DNA of 21,487 nucleotides from an uncultured Acetatifactor sp. (GTDB lineage: Bacteria; Bacillota; Clostridia; Lachnospirales; Lachnospiraceae), in contig CAJUNZ010000021.1 in NCBI GenBank assembly GCA_910587755.1, positions 15,749 through 37,235 of the forward strand, given 5' to 3'. Below the pieces are notes generated by a model. That model did not search any database. It was not told the origin of the DNA and worked only from the letters and a program-made list of their open reading frames with translations. How positions within the stretch are numbered: the stretch's first letter is position 1; every line of letters begins with the position of its first letter. The translations under genes and the position numbers were made by a program. This document shows positions 21,440 to 21,487 of the stretch, piece by piece.

Positions 21440-21487
21440 AGATCGGAAGAGCGTCGTGTAGGGAAAGAGTGTAGATCTCGGTGGTCG
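21440..21487. other. Illumina TruSeq adapter contamination
   Basis: The last 48 bases begin AGATCGGAAGAGCGTCGTGT on the plus strand and end AGATCTCGGTGGTCG. From memory this equals the reverse complement of the TruSeq universal (P5-side) adapter over its full visible length. The first A may also be genomic. It is a sequencing artefact left at the contig end, not biological sequence. Confidence 0.97.

Overview
The window is one compact block of chromosomal housekeeping genes. All 26 genes I can support, including a fragment at each end, lie on the minus strand, so transcription runs from high to low coordinates. The gene set points to the Clostridia, most likely a gut-type Lachnospiraceae with a moderate-to-high G+C genome. 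The reasons are the min operon linked to mreD, mrdA and rodA, an L27 with a cleavable N-terminus next to its Prp protease, the nadD-yqeK-rsfS order, and a very long PBP2. The genus is not resolved.

Reading in the direction of transcription. (1) 21439 to 13581 is an envelope and division operon. It holds the last codons of mreC, then mreD, mrdA (PBP2), minC, minD, minE, a rodA/ftsW-type glycosyltransferase, mgsA and a lipoprotein D,D-carboxypeptidase. Genes are tightly packed or overlap, and several start with TTG. (2) 13566 to 12943 holds a small P-loop protein with its own promoter, a leader of about 100 nt, and a terminator-like hairpin after it. (3) 12928 to 7598 holds an HlyD-like membrane protein, a YggS-type PLP protein, sepF, aroB, lspA and an RluD-type pseudouridine synthase. 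(4) 7581 to 6862 is a single-gene unit for a cytidylate-kinase-like protein. (5) 6855 to 5715 is the ribosomal unit rplU-prp-rpmA, with an extended -10 promoter at one end and a perfect-stem terminator at the other. (6) 5714 to 1 is a ribosome-assembly and NAD unit: obgE, yhbY, nadD, yqeK, rsfS, a radical-SAM-associated DUF2344 gene, RNase G, and the start of a NUDIX hydrolase.

The genes fall into two themes. One is wall growth with division-site placement (Mre/PBP2/RodA, MinCDE, SepF, D,D-carboxypeptidase, LspA to mature lipoproteins). The other is ribosome biogenesis and RNA processing (L21, L27, Prp, ObgE, YhbY, RsfS, RluD, RNase G). I see no mobile element, CRISPR array, tRNA or rRNA, and no stretch over 300 bases without a gene.

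The last 48 bases (21440-21487) are not biological: they match an Illumina TruSeq adapter, so mreC is cut artificially. I found no clear new defence or mobile system. The least explained items are the P-loop protein, the HlyD-like protein beside sepF, and several structured leaders.
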